Assembly: GCA_024690965.1 (NCBI GenBank)
Contig: JAILOG010000012.1
Span: 1 to 64,000 of the forward strand
Direction: 5' to 3'
Origin: Clostridiales bacterium
GTDB lineage: Bacteria; Bacillota; Clostridia; Oscillospirales; Acutalibacteraceae
DNA: 64,000 bases
Shown: piece by piece, positions 28,369 through 37,153 of the stretch
Position numbering within the stretch: position 1 is the first letter of the stretch
Layout of the letters: every line of letters starts with the position of its first letter
Notes under the pieces: generated by a model
Told to the model about the DNA's origin: nothing
The model's database searches: none
The model's input: only the letters and a program-made list of their open reading frames with translations
Position numbers and translations under genes: made by a program

Positions 28369-31300
28369 ATGGCTGAGCTTGGTTATGTATTTGACGATTA
28401 TATACAAGAGGACTTTCCTGCCGCTATAGGCAGAGGAGAGGTTATATCCGTTCATATAAAGACAAATACAAGAAAAATGCTTTTAAAGGTAAAGTTTGAC
28501 AGATTTGTTTCTGCCGAAAGCCTTAATAAAGCCGAAGAGATTTTAACAAAATCAAAACTGATGCTCAGTGGTTGCGAATTATTCCCCATATTTTTACCCG
28601 AGCATTTTTCTGTTGACAACTTTGACGATATTATTACAAGACTCAAAAGAAAAAACGCTTCATTAAACGGATTTTTCAGTGACGCAAAGGCGCGTACAGA
28701 CGGCGGCACGCTGTATATTGAGCTTGTCCACGGCGGAAGAACCATACTTGACAGTATGGGTGTAGAGGAGCAGCTTAAACAGCTTATAGAAGAAGAATAC
28801 GGTATTTCTTTTGTTGTAAAATATGAAGGAAAATCAGAGGTAGATACAGAGTCAAACGTAAAAATACAGCATTACGAAAAAGAGCTTGAAAAAGAAAACA
28901 GAGAGCAAACAATAGAGTATATAGAAAACTACGAAGACAGCCTGAAAAATAAATTTGAGGCTGTTACGGTGGTTGATAACGCAATCACCGAAATAGAGGT
29001 AAGAGGCGAGGAATATAAATATCCCAAGCCTTCTTTTAAAACATTAAAGCCACTTTACGGCAACACGATAAGCGAAGTAAAAGAGCTTACGCCTATTGCG
29101 TCGGTTGCCCCGGAGACAAAAAATATAGTAATTTGGGGCGATGTGTTCTTTAAAGAGGACAGAACAACGAAAAACGGCGATAAAAAAATATACAGCATAT
29201 CAATCACCGACTATACGGGTTCGATAACATTAAAGGCAATAGGCAGCTTTGAGGCGTGCGCGCCCCTTGACAGCTTAAAGCCCGGTACCACCGTTGTCGT
29301 AAAGGGAAACACCGAGTTTGACAGCTTTGAAAAAGACACTGTGGTAATGATAAAGAGCATCGCGCTTACAGAAAAGGTAAAAGTTGTTGATAACGCAAAG
29401 GAAAAACGTGTGGAATTGCATCTGCACACAAATATGTCGCAGATGGACGCCGTAACAAGCGCAAAAGACCTTATAGAAAGGGCTGCCGCTTGGGGACACA
29501 AGGCAATAGCGATAACAGACCACGGCGTTGCCCAGGCATTTCCCGAGGCAATGGACACCGTTGAAAGAATAAACGCGCAAAGAGAAGCCAAAGCCCGGGA
29601 AATGGGACAAGAGCCCGAGCTTTTCAAAGTGATTTACGGAACGGAAGCATATTTTGTAAACGATATTTTAGACTGTGTTTACGGTGAAAGCAAACAAAAT
29701 ATAAAAGACAGAACAATTTGCGTATGCCCTGTAATAAATGATGACAAAACAGTAGACGCTGTTTTCGCCGCGGAAATAAACGATTTAAAAATCACAAACA
29801 CTCTCAGCGCGGAAAACAAGTCTACGGAAAAAGAAATATTAACCGAGCTTTCGAAGTTTTGCGGCAAAAATTCCTGTGTATGCGTAAATACAGCGGAAGA
29901 TATGCAGGTGATTTTAGAGGCGATAAAAAGAAACAAAATAGATTTTTCATTTACCTGCATAGATATGACAGCCTTGGCAAAGGCGTTGCTCGAGGGTTAT
30001 ACAGAAAGCAATATAGAAGCTTTGGCGGAGTATCTGCACATTTCATCAGCCGGCACGGATAACGTAAGCCTTATGTGTGAAATATATCTTCAGCTTGCGC
30101 AAAGACTTGAAAACGACTGCAAAATAACTTCCGTTGATAAAATCAATACGGATATATTAAGCAAAGACTTAAAGTCTATTAAGTATTTCCATCAAATAAT
30201 ACTTGTAAAGAATAAAACAGGACTTAAGAATTTATATAAGCTTATTTCAAAAGCGCATCTCGATTATTTTTACCGCAGACCGAGAATACCCAAAAGCGAA
30301 CTTATAAAGCATCGCGAGGGGCTTATTTTGGGCAGCGCGTGTGAGATAGGCGAGCTGTACCGCGCTGTTGTAAGCGGCGCCCCCGACGCCGAGCTTTTGA
30401 GAATAGCATCTTTCTACGATTATCTTGAAATTCAGCCGATAGACAACAATATGTTTATGGTGGACGAAGGCACCGTAAAAAGCGCGGAAGATATAAGAAA
30501 TTTTAACAGAAAAATAGTTTGGCTTGGCGAACAGCTTAACAAGCCCGTTGTGGCAACGTGCGACGTTCACTTTATGGACCCGCACGAAGAAGATTACCGC
30601 AGAGTTTTGCTTGCGAGCCAGGGCTTTACGGGATATGACAAAGACACGCCCCTCTATTTCAGAACAACAAAAGAAATGCTTGAAGAATTCTCTTATTTAG
30701 GCGAAGAAAAAGCGTATGAAATAGTTGTAACGAATACCAACGCCATTGCCGATATGACAGAGTGGGTAAGACCTATACCCGAGGGTGTGTATCCTCCGTT
30801 TATAGACGGCGCGGAAGAGCAGCTTATAGATATAACATGGAAACGCGCAAAAGAAAAATACGGCGATCCCTTACCGCAAATAGTTGAGGACAGGCTTAAC
30901 AGAGAGCTGGATTCAATAACGAAATACGGCTTTTCCGTGCTTTATATGACAGCCCAAAAGCTTGTTGCGGACAGCGAAGCTCACGGATATCTGGTTGGCT
31001 CGAGAGGCTCCGTAGGCTCGTCTTTTGTGGCTACAATGTCGGGTATATCAGAGGTAAATCCGCTTTGTCCGCACTATGTTTGCCCTAAGTGTAAAAATTC
31101 AGAATTTATAACAGACGGCAGTTATGGCTCGGGCTTTGATTTGCCCGAAAAAAATTGCCCCAAATGCGGAACAAAATATCTGCAGGACGGGCACGAAATA
31201 CCGTTTGAAACGTTTTTGGGTTTTAAAGGCGATAAAACTCCCGATATAGACTTAAACTTTGCGGGAGAGTACCAATCAAGCTCACACAGATATACCGAAG

Positions 31301-32670
31301 ATCTGTTTGGCAGGGATAACGTTTTTAAAGCGGGAACGATCTCTACAATAGCGGACAAAACCGCAATAGGCTTTGTAAAGAAATATGAAGAGGTAGCAAA
31401 CGCTCACATAGGCAAGGCGGAGCAGTTAAGGCTTGCTTTGGGCTGTACGGGCGTTAAGCGCACAACGGGTCAGCACCCCGGCGGAATGGTAGTTGTGCCT
31501 AAGGGTATGGAAATATACGATTTTTGTCCCGTTCAGCACCCCGCGAACGACCAAAAGTCCGACAATATAACTACTCATTTCGATTTCCATTCAATTCACG
31601 ATACAATTTGTAAGCTTGACGAGCTTGGACACGATGTTCCCACAATATATCATTATCTTGAAGAATACACGGGTATTCCCGTAATGGAAGTTTCTATGAG
31701 TGACAAGGATGTAATGTCGCTGTTCACGTCAACAGAGGCTCTTGGCGTAAAGCCCGAGGATATAGATTCTCTCACGGGAACATTCTCGCTGCCCGAGGTG
31801 GGAACGGGATTTGTAAGACAAATGCTTATAGAAGCTCAGCCCAAAACCTTTGCGGATTTACTGCAAATTGCCGGACTTTCTCACGGAACAGATGTATGGA
31901 TAGGCAACGCCCAACAGCTTATAAAAGACAAAATATGCACAATATCAGAGGTTATAGGAACGCGTGACAGCATTATGACCTATTTGCTCCACAAGGGGCT
32001 TGAGCCTCAAATGGCGTTTAAAATTATGGAGATAGTGCGTAAGGGAAAAGCCACAAAGCTTCTTACAAAAGAGCATATTCAGGCAATGGTGGATCATAAT
32101 GTTCCTCAGTGGTATATAGACAGCTGTATGAAGATTAAATATATGTTTCCTAAGGCTCACGCCGCCGCGTATATGATATCTACACTGCGCCTTGGTTGGT
32201 ATAAGGTGCATAAGCCGGTAGAGTACTATGCCGCTTATTTCACGGTGCGCAGCGAAGGCATAAGCGCGGAAGTAGTGCAAAAAGGCAGGCAAAGCGTTAA
32301 AGCCCGAATGAAAGCGATAGAGCAAATGGGCTACGAGGCAAGCGCGAAGGACAAGCAGGAAAGCTCCATTTTGCAGATAGTCAACGAAATGATGGCAAGA
32401 GGAATAAACTTTTTGCCGATAGATATATTCAAAAGCAAGGCAAGAAAATTTGTTGTAGAGGACGGCGGCATACGCCTTCCCTTTTCAACGATTGACGGAT
32501 TGGGCGAAATGGTTGCCGACAGACTCGAAAACTGCGTTAAAGAACAGGATATAATTTCCATAGAGGATATTGTCAGCTATACAAAGGTTTCCAAGACCTT
32601 ACTTGATAAAATGAAAGAGCTTAATGTTTTCGGAGATCTGCCGGCAGAAAGTCAGATTTCAATGTTTTAA
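28369..32670 (+). CDS. polC: DNA polymerase III PolC-type alpha subunit with degenerate exonuclease segment
   Basis: A 1433-residue replicative polymerase of Gram-positive type and near-normal length. Visible in order: N-terminal domain, an OB fold (about 255-340), a PHP domain starting at ELHLHTNMSQMDA, an inserted segment at the place of the 3'-5' exonuclease (about 445-580), the second half of the PHP domain, a zinc-ribbon (CPKC and CPKCG), the PDIDLNF catalytic block at 958-964, and the C-terminal fingers and duplex-binding parts. The inserted segment keeps the length and helical pattern of the exonuclease but lacks the DxE motif, the HN of Exo II and the histidine of Exo III. The polymerase looks intact, so loss of built-in proofreading is inferred. 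Confidence 0.97.
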   Translation: MAELGYVFDDYIQEDFPAAIGRGEVISVHIKTNTRKMLLKVKFDRFVSAESLNKAEEILTKSKLMLSGCELFPIFLPEHFSVDNFDDIITRLKRKNASLNGFFSDAKARTDGGTLYIELVHGGRTILDSMGVEEQLKQLIEEEYGISFVVKYEGKSEVDTESNVKIQHYEKELEKENREQTIEYIENYEDSLKNKFEAVTVVDNAITEIEVRGEEYKYPKPSFKTLKPLYGNTISEVKELTPIASVAPETKNIVIWGDVFFKEDRTTKNGDKKIYSISITDYTGSITLKAIGSFEACAPLDSLKPGTTVVVKGNTEFDSFEKDTVVMIKSIALTEKVKVVDNAKEKRVELHLHTNMSQMDAVTSAKDLIERAAAWGHKAIAITDHGVAQAFPEAMDTVERINAQREAKAREMGQEPELFKVIYGTEAYFVNDILDCVYGESKQNIKDRTICVCPVINDDKTVDAVFAAEINDLKITNTLSAENKSTEKEILTELSKFCGKNSCVCVNTAEDMQVILEAIKRNKIDFSFTCIDMTALAKALLEGYTESNIEALAEYLHISSAGTDNVSLMCEIYLQLAQRLENDCKITSVDKINTDILSKDLKSIKYFHQIILVKNKTGLKNLYKLISKAHLDYFYRRPRIPKSELIKHREGLILGSACEIGELYRAVVSGAPDAELLRIASFYDYLEIQPIDNNMFMVDEGTVKSAEDIRNFNRKIVWLGEQLNKPVVATCDVHFMDPHEEDYRRVLLASQGFTGYDKDTPLYFRTTKEMLEEFSYLGEEKAYEIVVTNTNAIADMTEWVRPIPEGVYPPFIDGAEEQLIDITWKRAKEKYGDPLPQIVEDRLNRELDSITKYGFSVLYMTAQKLVADSEAHGYLVGSRGSVGSSFVATMSGISEVNPLCPHYVCPKCKNSEFITDGSYGSGFDLPEKNCPKCGTKYLQDGHEIPFETFLGFKGDKTPDIDLNFAGEYQSSSHRYTEDLFGRDNVFKAGTISTIADKTAIGFVKKYEEVANAHIGKAEQLRLALGCTGVKRTTGQHPGGMVVVPKGMEIYDFCPVQHPANDQKSDNITTHFDFHSIHDTICKLDELGHDVPTIYHYLEEYTGIPVMEVSMSDKDVMSLFTSTEALGVKPEDIDSLTGTFSLPEVGTGFVRQMLIEAQPKTFADLLQIAGLSHGTDVWIGNAQQLIKDKICTISEVIGTRDSIMTYLLHKGLEPQMAFKIMEIVRKGKATKLLTKEHIQAMVDHNVPQWYIDSCMKIKYMFPKAHAAAYMISTLRLGWYKVHKPVEYYAAYFTVRSEGISAEVVQKGRQSVKARMKAIEQMGYEASAKDKQESSILQIVNEMMARGINFLPIDIFKSKARKFVVEDGGIRLPFSTIDGLGEMVADRLENCVKEQDIISIEDIVSYTKVSKTLLDKMKELNVFGDLPAESQISMF

Positions 32671-32734
32671 TACATAAAGGAAAAAGGAGGAAGCGAAACG
32701 GGCTTTTATTCTGTAAACGCTGCTTCGCGCATAT

Positions 32735-34018
32735 ATGGATAAGTCAAGGTTAAAAAACTATTTATTATTATTGCTTGCCGCCGCAGGTGTGATACTTTGC
32801 CTTATGAATTTCAATATCATATGGCAAATACTTGAAAAGGTAGTTACCGTGCTGACACCGTTTACAGTGGGGCTTATTATAGCTTATGTTGTAAATATGC
32901 CCTACAGTTGGCTTTATCACAGAGCTTTCGCCGCAATGGGAGATGCCCCCGGCGTAAAAAGAAAAGTAAAGAAAGCGTTGTCGCTTATACTTGCTTTCGC
33001 ATTGTTTATCAGCGTAATAGCAATAATTATCGGTATAATTGTTCCTGAGCTTTCTAAAAGCTTTGCCGTTTTGCAGAGTAATATAGACACCTATATTCAG
33101 GAAGTGGACACGATAATAGAAAAAGGCCTTAGCCTTGTGGGGTATCAGTACAGTGACCGTTCGGATTTGCTTAAGCCGCTTAACGACTTTGCCAAATTTA
33201 TAGGTTCAAACAACTTTAATGAGCTTTTGTCAAAGATCGGTAAAAGTATTTTCCCTCACATTTACGATATAACAATGAATATCTCAACAGGTATTTATAA
33301 CGGTATAATCAGTATTGTTGTGTCTGTTTATTTGCTTGCCTCAAAAGAAAGGCTTTTGTGCCAGACAAAGAAAATATGCTGCGCGTTCCTTAAAGAAAAC
33401 CGCTTAAAATATGTTGTAAGAGTTGCGAGAACGTCTAACGAAATGATAAGCAGATTTATTTGCGCAAAGGTAGTAGACTCCGCGATAATCGGCGTGCTGT
33501 GTTTTATATTGCTTTCAATATTCAATATTGACTTTGCAGGACTTATAGCTACAATTGTAGGCATTGCAAATATAATCCCGTTTTTCGGACCCATCGTCGG
33601 CGGTGTTGCGGGTACTGTACTTTTGCTTCTCGTTCACCCTATACAGGCTTTATGGTTTATTTTGATAGTGCTTGCGCTGCAGCAGATAGACGGTAATATA
33701 ATCGGGCCCAAGATTCTGGGTGATTCTGTGGGAATGGACGGATTTTGGATAATGTTCGGCGTGCTTATCGGCGGAGGCTTGTTCGGCTTTATGGGCATGA
33801 TTTTGGGCGTGCCTGTTCTCGCTGTTATATACCTGTTCTTCGGAGAGCACGTTAATAATAAGCTTATCAACAAGAACTGCGTTGTTAACACGCACACAAT
33901 TGATTATGACGGCGAAGAAATAAGAACCTCACCCGAAGAAAAGGAGAGCATATTTGCCGCATTGTTCAGAAAAAACCGTAAAAAATCAAATAATAAAAAA
34001 GATTTAACAAAAAAATGA
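32735..34018 (+). CDS. AI-2E/PerM-family transporter
   Basis: A 427-residue membrane protein with about eight hydrophobic segments and the family's C-terminal block (QIDGNIIGPKILGDSVGM, then IGGGLFGFMGMILGVP). Members are proposed exporters or sodium/proton antiporters (PerM, TqsA, YtvI); the substrate is not known here. The tail is hydrophilic and basic. No terminator separates it from polC. Its strong ribosome-binding site (AAAGGAGGA, 32683-32691) is over 40 bases from the only plausible ATG. Confidence 0.85.
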   Translation: MDKSRLKNYLLLLLAAAGVILCLMNFNIIWQILEKVVTVLTPFTVGLIIAYVVNMPYSWLYHRAFAAMGDAPGVKRKVKKALSLILAFALFISVIAIIIGIIVPELSKSFAVLQSNIDTYIQEVDTIIEKGLSLVGYQYSDRSDLLKPLNDFAKFIGSNNFNELLSKIGKSIFPHIYDITMNISTGIYNGIISIVVSVYLLASKERLLCQTKKICCAFLKENRLKYVVRVARTSNEMISRFICAKVVDSAIIGVLCFILLSIFNIDFAGLIATIVGIANIIPFFGPIVGGVAGTVLLLLVHPIQALWFILIVLALQQIDGNIIGPKILGDSVGMDGFWIMFGVLIGGGLFGFMGMILGVPVLAVIYLFFGEHVNNKLINKNCVVNTHTIDYDGEEIRTSPEEKESIFAALFRKNRKKSNNKKDLTKK

Positions 34019-34027
34019 AAAAAAGTA

Positions 34028-34056
34028 TTCCATTTTCGTTAAAAGTGTGATACAAT
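34028..34056 (+). promoter_or_regulatory. Promoter of hpf
   Basis: TTCCAT at 34028-34033, 17 bases, TACAAT at 34051-34056, with an extended -10 TG at 34048-34049. The start point would be near 34063. Confidence 0.65.
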
Positions 34057-34110
34057 TCAGTTGTGAACAGAGCCCTGTTCGCAGACTTTGGAAACAGGAG
34101 GCACAAAATT

Positions 34111-34650
34111 ATGAAAATCAGTATTACCGGAAGAAAAGTAAACCTAAAAAACAATTTCAAAGAAAGAGTAGAAAAAAAGCTTGCTAAATTTGACCGTATG
34201 TTCGGAGATGACGCAGAGGCTCAGGTAACGGTAACACTTGAAAAGAATCGTCAAACAGTAGAGGTTACTATAAATAACAACGGTATGATCTATCGCGCGG
34301 AGAACACCGCCTCCGAGATGAACGACGCCCTTGACCAGGTTGTTTATCTTTTAGGCAGACAGATCCGCCGCAACAAGACCCGCCTTGAGAAACGCTTGAA
34401 AACCGGCTCTATCGAAGAGTATCTCGTTGGCGAGCCCGAGCTTGAGGATGTTGAAGAAGAGCTCGAATATGACATAGTAAGAAAGAAAGAGATCCCCGTT
34501 AAACCTCTCACAGTTGACGAAGCAGTTCTTCAAATGAACATGATAGGACACAAGTTCTATATGTTCACCAATGCCGAGACAGGCGACATTAACGTTGTTT
34601 ATGAGCGTAACGATGGTAAATACGGCTTGCTTGAGCCAAAAGAAGGCTGA
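34111..34650 (+). CDS. hpf: Ribosome hibernation promoting factor, long form
   Basis: A 179-residue protein with the N-terminal RaiA/HPF fold (ISITGRKVNLKNNFKERVEKKL) and the C-terminal dimerisation domain (KPLTVDEAVLQMNMIGHKFYMFTNAETGDINVVYERNDG), so it is the long form that makes 100S ribosome dimers without RMF. ATG 34111 follows AGGAGG at 34097-34102. An in-frame ATG at 34063 falls at the expected transcription start and was rejected. It has its own promoter and a strong terminator. Confidence 0.95.
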   Translation: MKISITGRKVNLKNNFKERVEKKLAKFDRMFGDDAEAQVTVTLEKNRQTVEVTINNNGMIYRAENTASEMNDALDQVVYLLGRQIRRNKTRLEKRLKTGSIEEYLVGEPELEDVEEELEYDIVRKKEIPVKPLTVDEAVLQMNMIGHKFYMFTNAETGDINVVYERNDGKYGLLEPKEG

Positions 34651-34683
34651 TTAAAATTTGAAACATAATATGATATAAAATAT

Positions 34684-34717
34684 GCGCCGAAAGCAAATTA
34701 AGCTTTCGGCGCTTTTT
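34684..34717 (+). terminator. Strong terminator after hpf
   Basis: GCGCCGAAAGC at 34684-34694 pairs perfectly with GCTTTCGGCGC at 34702-34712, then five T at 34713-34717. Confidence 0.9.
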
Positions 34718-34803
34718 GTGCGGCAAAGTTGCGGACTGCGAGAAACGAAAATCATTTATGGATGCGATGATGTTTAATTAAAAGTGGAAAACGGAAACAA
34801 TAA

Positions 34804-34841
34804 CCGGCAAAAGTAAGGGATAATTCCCAAATCTTTGCCGG
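34804..34841. terminator. Bidirectional hairpin between convergent genes
   Basis: CCGGCAAAAG at 34804-34813 pairs with CTTTGCCGG at 34833-34841, with AT-rich sequence on both sides. It probably ends the minus-strand gene at 34861. Confidence 0.5.
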
Positions 34842-34860
34842 ATATTTTAATTGCTTTTAA

Positions 34861-35655
34861 TTAATTGTAATCGTCATCGAAATCATCAGGCAACTCAACC
34901 TCTGCGGTGTCGCCTTTACTTATTGACGATTTTGCGGACGATGCCATGGCTTTTGCCGCGTTTTTTCTCTTATCGGCAGCAAGCACGATAACAAACGAAA
35001 TTCCGCATAATCCTACTACGATACAGGCTATTCCGCCTGCCAGCCAGTAATATAAAGAAGCATCGCTGTTGGAATTATTATCTTTTATAAAGCTGAAGTC
35101 GCCTTTTCCTGTGTTTTTTATAACAAAGCTTCCTGTAGCGCTGTCCTCTTCAAAATCTATTGAAATATCAGACCAGTTGCCTCCGCTGATTGTTCTGCGC
35201 TTGTCTTCTTCAACAACTGAATAAAGAGATGTATACGCGTCTCCGTAGCTTACGCTGTTATCATATGAATAATACTCTACATAATCGTCGCTGTCGTCAT
35301 TGTATGATGATTCCGGTTCCGCAGATGAAAGGTCTATTACACTTGAATCCTCAATCAGGGAGGAATCATAGCCTGAATTATCTTCACTGCTGTAATAATC
35401 CGATGATGAATACACGTAAGACTCGGAATTGAAAATATCCTCTGACGAATAATAGTCGGAATAGTCTTCGCTTGTGTACGATTCGTAATAATCGGAGCTT
35501 ATGGGTTCTTCCTGAGAATATAATATATCCCCGTCGGACTCTTCGTCACCTGTGAGCGCGCTTTGTATCTGATATGCCATCGCGGGCGCGCACAAAAGCG
35601 AAAAAGCCAACACAAACACCATAACACAGCACATTGCTTTGAATTTGTTATTCAT
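34861..35655 (-). CDS. Secreted, membrane-anchored Ser/Asp/Tyr-rich protein of unknown function
   Basis: A 264-residue protein. A signal peptide (hydrophobic residues 10-25, ending near APAMA) is followed by a roughly 110-residue low-complexity stretch rich in Ser, Asp, Glu and Tyr (SSDYYSSED-like repeats), a short folded region, a membrane segment (about 205-230) and a basic-to-acidic cytosolic tail. The start ATG at 35655 is set by AAAGGA about nine bases upstream; two earlier in-frame methionines are less well placed. It resembles surface-exposed stalk proteins in composition only; I cannot assign a family. Confidence 0.65.
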   Translation of the reverse strand: MNNKFKAMCCVMVFVLAFSLLCAPAMAYQIQSALTGDEESDGDILYSQEEPISSDYYESYTSEDYSDYYSSEDIFNSESYVYSSSDYYSSEDNSGYDSSLIEDSSVIDLSSAEPESSYNDDSDDYVEYYSYDNSVSYGDAYTSLYSVVEEDKRRTISGGNWSDISIDFEEDSATGSFVIKNTGKGDFSFIKDNNSNSDASLYYWLAGGIACIVVGLCGISFVIVLAADKRKNAAKAMASSAKSSISKGDTAEVELPDDFDDDYN

Positions 35656-35680
35656 ATGCTTCATTCCTTTTTTACTTTGC

Positions 35681-35712
35681 AAAAATCGGAATTATCATGC
35701 GATAACTCCGAT
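35681..35712 (-). terminator. Minus-strand terminator after the foldase-like gene
   Basis: On the minus strand ATCGGAGTTATC (35712-35701) pairs with GATAATTCCGAT (35696-35685; one G-T), followed by a T run at 35684-35681. Confidence 0.75.
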
Positions 35713-35741
35713 TTATTTCTGTTCGGTTTTCGTTTATATGA

Positions 35742-37049
35742 TTATCCCTGAGCAATAAACATATTTACGTCGTATTTTGCAAGCTCCTTTTCGTTGGCCT
35801 GTATATCGGCGTCATATTTCTCTACAAGAGCTTTAACATAAGCTTTAAACGCCTCGTCCTTGCTTGCGTACAAAAGTGTGTCTCTTGTAACGCCGCTTGA
35901 TACGGGATTGATTGAGTATGTGGGTTCTTCGGACTCCGCGTCTGTATCTCCGTTTTCGGTGTTTTCCGCGTCAACAGATGTTTCATTCTCAGCGTTATCC
36001 GCCGTATCTGCGTCTTCAGTTGTAGTTGTTTCCGGCAATGCAACTGTCATAAAGTCAACATATTCTTTAATGTCGCCCTTAAATACAACATATATTCCCG
36101 AACCGTCTTCCGCTTCCACAACCTTTGCGGTGTTGTTTTTGAGCTCTTTTACTGCGTTAAGAATCTCTTCCTTTGCGGTAGAGTCATCTAAAACTTCCGT
36201 TCTTGCGGATGTGGGGTCGGATGTGATCTCGTTTTCTTTCATATATGAAAGCACGCCGTTTTCAAAATCTTCGGCAGATTTTGTTGCCTTTGCGATAGAC
36301 TCAAAAGACTTTTTGTACGCCGCTTTCTTTTCGTCGGAAACATCAGTCTCCGTTGTGGCGTCTGTGTCAGTTGCGGACGCGTCGGCTACCGTTTCTTTGT
36401 AGCTTGCGAAAACATATCTGTAATGTGTGTAATTATCTGTAAAATACTTTTCTATTTCGTCGTCTTTTACTTCTTCTTTTCCGCCTGTGGCATATAAGCC
36501 CTTAAATATTGCGTCTCTGTAATAATCGTAAGCTATGCTTGCGTCATAAGAAGCCTTTGAGATACCGTATTGAGATACGGAGGAATAAGCCGTGTCTCTG
36601 GAGTATGAGTATCCGTACATGGAATACATTGATTCCATCTGCCCGAAATAATCGTCTATATATTGGTCTACATCAGACTCTGTGTAAGCGTAATTTGTTC
36701 CCTTCAACAGTTCCTTTGCGTCAAGCTGCAAAACGATATACTCTTTGCAGTATCTTTCCGCTTCGCTCTTAACATAATCGCTTACTTTAACTTCTTTGTC
36801 GTTATCGTCTTTTATAAGTGAATCGGCAGTCATATCGTCTCCGTCATATTTGCTTGACGCATTTTGATATGCAATGTTTAAGTAATTGATATAAACGCCT
36901 ATCGGAACCTCTATGTCCTTATAGCGGTAGCTCCAAGCGTCACCTACAGATGTGCCGAGCGATACTGTTGAATTTCCCGAACAGCCTATACAGGCCGCAA
37001 GTGTTAATACTGCCAAAACGACAGCAACCAATCTTAAAAATCTTCTCAT
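35742..37049 (-). CDS. Foldase-like lipoprotein with SurA/PrsA-type N-terminal region
   Basis: A 435-residue protein with a lipoprotein signal peptide; the likely lipobox is LAAC with Cys20. The helix-rich N-terminal half, with repeated charged helices (YLNIAYQN, SEAERYCKEYIVLQLDAKELL), looks like the SurA_N/trigger-factor-like chaperone region of PrsA foldases. I see no clear parvulin domain; a Thr/Asp/Glu-rich linker lies near residues 345-375. It probably helps exported proteins fold at the outer membrane face. It has its own promoter and terminator. Confidence 0.65.
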   Translation of the reverse strand: MRRFLRLVAVVLAVLTLAACIGCSGNSTVSLGTSVGDAWSYRYKDIEVPIGVYINYLNIAYQNASSKYDGDDMTADSLIKDDNDKEVKVSDYVKSEAERYCKEYIVLQLDAKELLKGTNYAYTESDVDQYIDDYFGQMESMYSMYGYSYSRDTAYSSVSQYGISKASYDASIAYDYYRDAIFKGLYATGGKEEVKDDEIEKYFTDNYTHYRYVFASYKETVADASATDTDATTETDVSDEKKAAYKKSFESIAKATKSAEDFENGVLSYMKENEITSDPTSARTEVLDDSTAKEEILNAVKELKNNTAKVVEAEDGSGIYVVFKGDIKEYVDFMTVALPETTTTEDADTADNAENETSVDAENTENGDTDAESEEPTYSINPVSSGVTRDTLLYASKDEAFKAYVKALVEKYDADIQANEKELAKYDVNMFIAQG

Positions 37050-37104
37050 AATTATTATTTCTTCCTTTCGTTACTTTATAACGCATCATAAGACAACAGG
37101 ATTT

Positions 37105-37133
37105 ATTATACACATATTTTAAAGGTTTGTCTA
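37105..37133 (-). promoter_or_regulatory. Promoter of the foldase-like lipoprotein gene
   Basis: Read on the minus strand: TAGACA (37133-37128), 17 bases, TATAAT (37110-37105) with TG directly before it. Confidence 0.6.
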
Positions 37134-37153
37134 CCGATTTAATAAAATTTTAC

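Noticed and set aside
35860-36402. A 180-residue open frame on the plus strand opposite the foldase-like lipoprotein
   Set aside because: Ser/Val/Ala composition reflects the reverse of an acidic repeat linker; no start signal.
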